A DNA stretch of 64,000 nucleotides from Massilia atriviolacea (GTDB lineage Bacteria; Pseudomonadota; Gammaproteobacteria; Burkholderiales; Burkholderiaceae_D): NCBI RefSeq assembly GCF_003953935.1, contig NZ_RXLQ01000002.1, positions 496,001 to 560,000 on the forward strand, in the 5' to 3' direction. The notes beneath the pieces were generated by a model that saw nothing but the letters and a program-made list of their open reading frames with translations, was not told the DNA's origin and searched no databases. The position numbers and the translations under genes are program-made. Positions within the stretch are counted from its first letter, which is position 1; each line of letters opens with the position of its first letter. Shown here one piece after another: positions 61,816 to 64,000 of this stretch.

Positions 61816-64000
61816 GCCGCCGCTCCCGTGGCTGCGGCGCGGGGCATGGCGGCCGTGTCCGGCGCGAGCCTGGCGACGACCTGCAGGATCTCGTCGACCC
61901 GGTGCTGGAAAGTATGGTGGTTGATGATCAGTTCACGCAAGCGCTTGCCCCCCTTATCCGTTTTTGTCTTGCCGCGTTGTAGCTTCGCGACCTCGTCCGC
62001 CAGGTTGTCCGGCGTGCTGTAGTAATGTACCGCATCGCCGAACAGAGCGCGACACGCTTGCATGTCGTCGCTGACGATGGTCGCGCCGCAGGCGCCGGCA
62101 TCGAACAGGCGGTTCGAGATGAATCCCTGGCTGCGCATGTCGCTCCAATGGTCGTTGAGAACCACCCTGGCGGCGCTGTAGTAATGGCGCAGGCGCTGGT
62201 TCGGGATGTAGGTCGCGCGCACCATCTGCGGCGGCAGGATCCCTTCCCACAGGCCGCCGTACACGCTGAAGTCGACCCCGCCGGCCAGCGCATACTGCAC
62301 CACCTCGCGCAGCTGGCCGCGCGAATTGCCGACGAAAACGACCTCCGGCACCTCCAGTTCCTCGTCGAGCTCCGGATAGAACAGGGCCGGATCGGTGCAT
62401 TGCAGCAGCGGGCTGACCTGGTCGCCCATGCGTTCGCCCAGCCATGCCGCAAAACTGGTCGAGGCCACGAAGGCGTGGTCGTATTGCTGCAGTTCGGTCA
62501 CCGTCACCTCGTCCGGGTGGCTGATCAGCCAGGCCAGGTTGATGGCGGTCGGCTGCGGCTGGTACTGCGACAGCCCGCGCAGCACGATCACCACGTCGTC
62601 GGCGGCGGCCAGGCCGCTGTACCAGTCGGGCAGGATGTCGATGCGCGCAACATGGCCGCGCTTTTCCAGCGCGCGCTTGATGCCGAGCGCGAAGTGCCAG
62701 TCGCCCCATTGCTCGCGCTGGTCCATGGCCGGCACCCCGATCTTGATGGCAAAGCGCAGGGTATGCGCCAGCAGGCCGCGCAAGCCCTCGCGGAAGGTGG
62801 CGGCGCGCTGGTCGTAGGTGTGCTTTTCCAGCACCTCCTTGTGCAGCCGGGCCGCGAGCGCCTCGCGTTCTTCGTCATGGTCGAGGTAGTGGCGCAGCAG
62901 GGCCTGCAGCTGCTGGCCGTCGTCGAAGGCCGGCAGCAGGCCGGGGAACAGTTCGTCGGCGCCGCCGCGGCAGTTGGTCAGCACCAGCTTGCCGCTGGCG
63001 AGGGCGTCGAACACGCGCGAGTTGAGCGAATTCCAGCTGCGCGTGACCGGGTGGCCGTCGTCGAGCACGATCTTGGCGGCGTTGTAGATCCCGGGCAGCG
63101 CCGCGTAAGGCACGGCGCCGCGCCAGTTGGCCTTCCAGTCGGGCCGGTCTTGCCAGCCGTGGCCGTAGATGGCGAAGCGGTAGCGCTCGCGCTCCAGGTC
63201 TTGCAGCCCGATGGCTTCGCGCTCGGCGCCCCAGTAGCTGCCGGTGAAGGTGACGTCGCTGGCGTGTTCGGGCGCCGCCGGCAGCGGCTTGAAGCGCCCG
63301 GCGTTGGCGGCGATCGGCAGCAGGGTGGCCTCGATGCCGGTGGCGTCGCGGATATGCGCGATGGCCTTGTGCGAGGAGGCAAAGATCAGCTGGTAGGCTT
63401 GCAGGTGCGGCGCGTCGAGCCACTGGTCGACCCGGTTGCGCACCCAGGCCACCGTGACCAGGCCGGGATTGGCCTCGCTGATCTTGTCGATCGCGTAGTC
63501 GTGGCGCATCGCCACCAGCACATCGGTGCCGGGCAGCTGGTGGGTGGTATTCGCGGCGAACATGACTTCCCAGCCGTACAGGCGGTGCAGGGCCTCGCCC
63601 AGTTCCAGTGCGGTGAAAAAGTCGCCGGCCGCCGTGCCGATGGCGGTCGCGGTCACCGCGATGGTTACCCGCAGCGGCGTGGGGCGCCACATGGTCTCGC
63701 CCTCGACCAGCGAGCGCATGATGGTGCGCGTCAGCTGGCGGCCGTAGCGCTGGATGTACAGCTTGCGGTTGTTGGCGTGCAGCTTGGTCGAGTACATCTT
63801 TTGCTGGTCGCCGGCGCGGATCTTGGAGTCGCGCGTGGCGCTGCGGTTGTGCAGGGCCACGGCGGCGGTATCGCACAGCACCGCCTTGCCGAGGCGCAGG
63901 CGCAGGGCCAGGCACAGGTCGACGTCTTCCATGCCGTACACATACCCTTCGTAAAACCCGCCGACCTCCTTGAATTCGTCGGCGCGGCACATCAGCAGGG
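61812..64000 (-). CDS. Multidomain glycosyltransferase, partial at right edge
   Basis: About 730 residues of the C-terminal part; the start lies beyond the window. The first visible part is the end of a GT2 domain: MCRADEFKEVGGFYEGYVYG with MEDVDLCLALRLRLGK, containing the ED-type acidic cluster and a His/Asn end. Next come two tandem GT-B/CgeB-like glycosyltransferase modules: the first from about residue 105 (VTFTGSYWGAEREAIGL, NSLNSRVFDALASGKLVLTN), the second from about 415 (FVGNSRGQLREVVQYALAGG, RLFDAGACGATIVSDDM). It probably builds a surface glycan together with the genes that follow it. Confidence 0.85.

Overview
The window is high-GC, densely coded DNA from a proteobacterium. The violacein genes vioA and vioB, the run of TonB receptors and the overall gene families point to a violacein-producing betaproteobacterium of the Oxalobacteraceae (Massilia, Duganella or Janthinobacterium type). 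The family-level assignment is inference; the violacein genes themselves are clear.

Layout. 1-3654 holds the start of a violacein operon (vioA, then vioB running off the left edge), behind about 1.1 kb of non-coding DNA. 4791-11725 is an outer-membrane uptake region: a siderophore-type TonB receptor with a PepSY membrane protein, then a cobalamin-riboswitch-controlled TonB receptor followed by a DUF2946 protein. 11900-14921 is an operon of a membrane-anchored DJ-1/PfpI protein and a two-component system. 15031-17094 is a small accessory patch: a 93-aa basic protein, a Fic protein, an AbiEi-like winged-helix protein, and one of two copies of a 67-70 bp palindromic repeat. 17206-35601 is a two-gene Tc (ABC) toxin locus: a fused TcB-TcC protein first, then a very large TcA. 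35778-40011 holds an enlarged Lnt-like acyltransferase, its overlapping partner and a secreted SGNH hydrolase.

40262-42750 is a second cobalamin riboswitch with its TonB receptor. 42744-44141 is a small unknown protein followed by a radical SAM enzyme. 44278-47092 holds a cupin and a DJ-1 protein, a divergent GlxA-type regulator, a thioesterase and a conserved small protein. 47050-49844 is a copper locus (DUF2946, small membrane protein, OprC-like receptor). 50055-51908 encodes a DUF4157 protein carrying a calpain-like cysteine protease domain, resembling effectors of contractile injection systems. 51999-64000 is a cell-surface glycan cluster, nearly all on the minus strand: rfbA, rfbB, several methyltransferases, a sulfotransferase fusion, a deacetylase-like protein and a multidomain glycosyltransferase. 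An APS kinase (cysC) on the opposite strand could supply the sulfate donor.

Most exciting candidates: the DUF4157-calpain effector; the fused Tc toxin with an unrecognised, membrane-seeking C-terminal payload; the radical SAM plus 105-aa protein pair; and the dispersed palindromic element. All calls come from reading the sequence; no database search or structure prediction was run.
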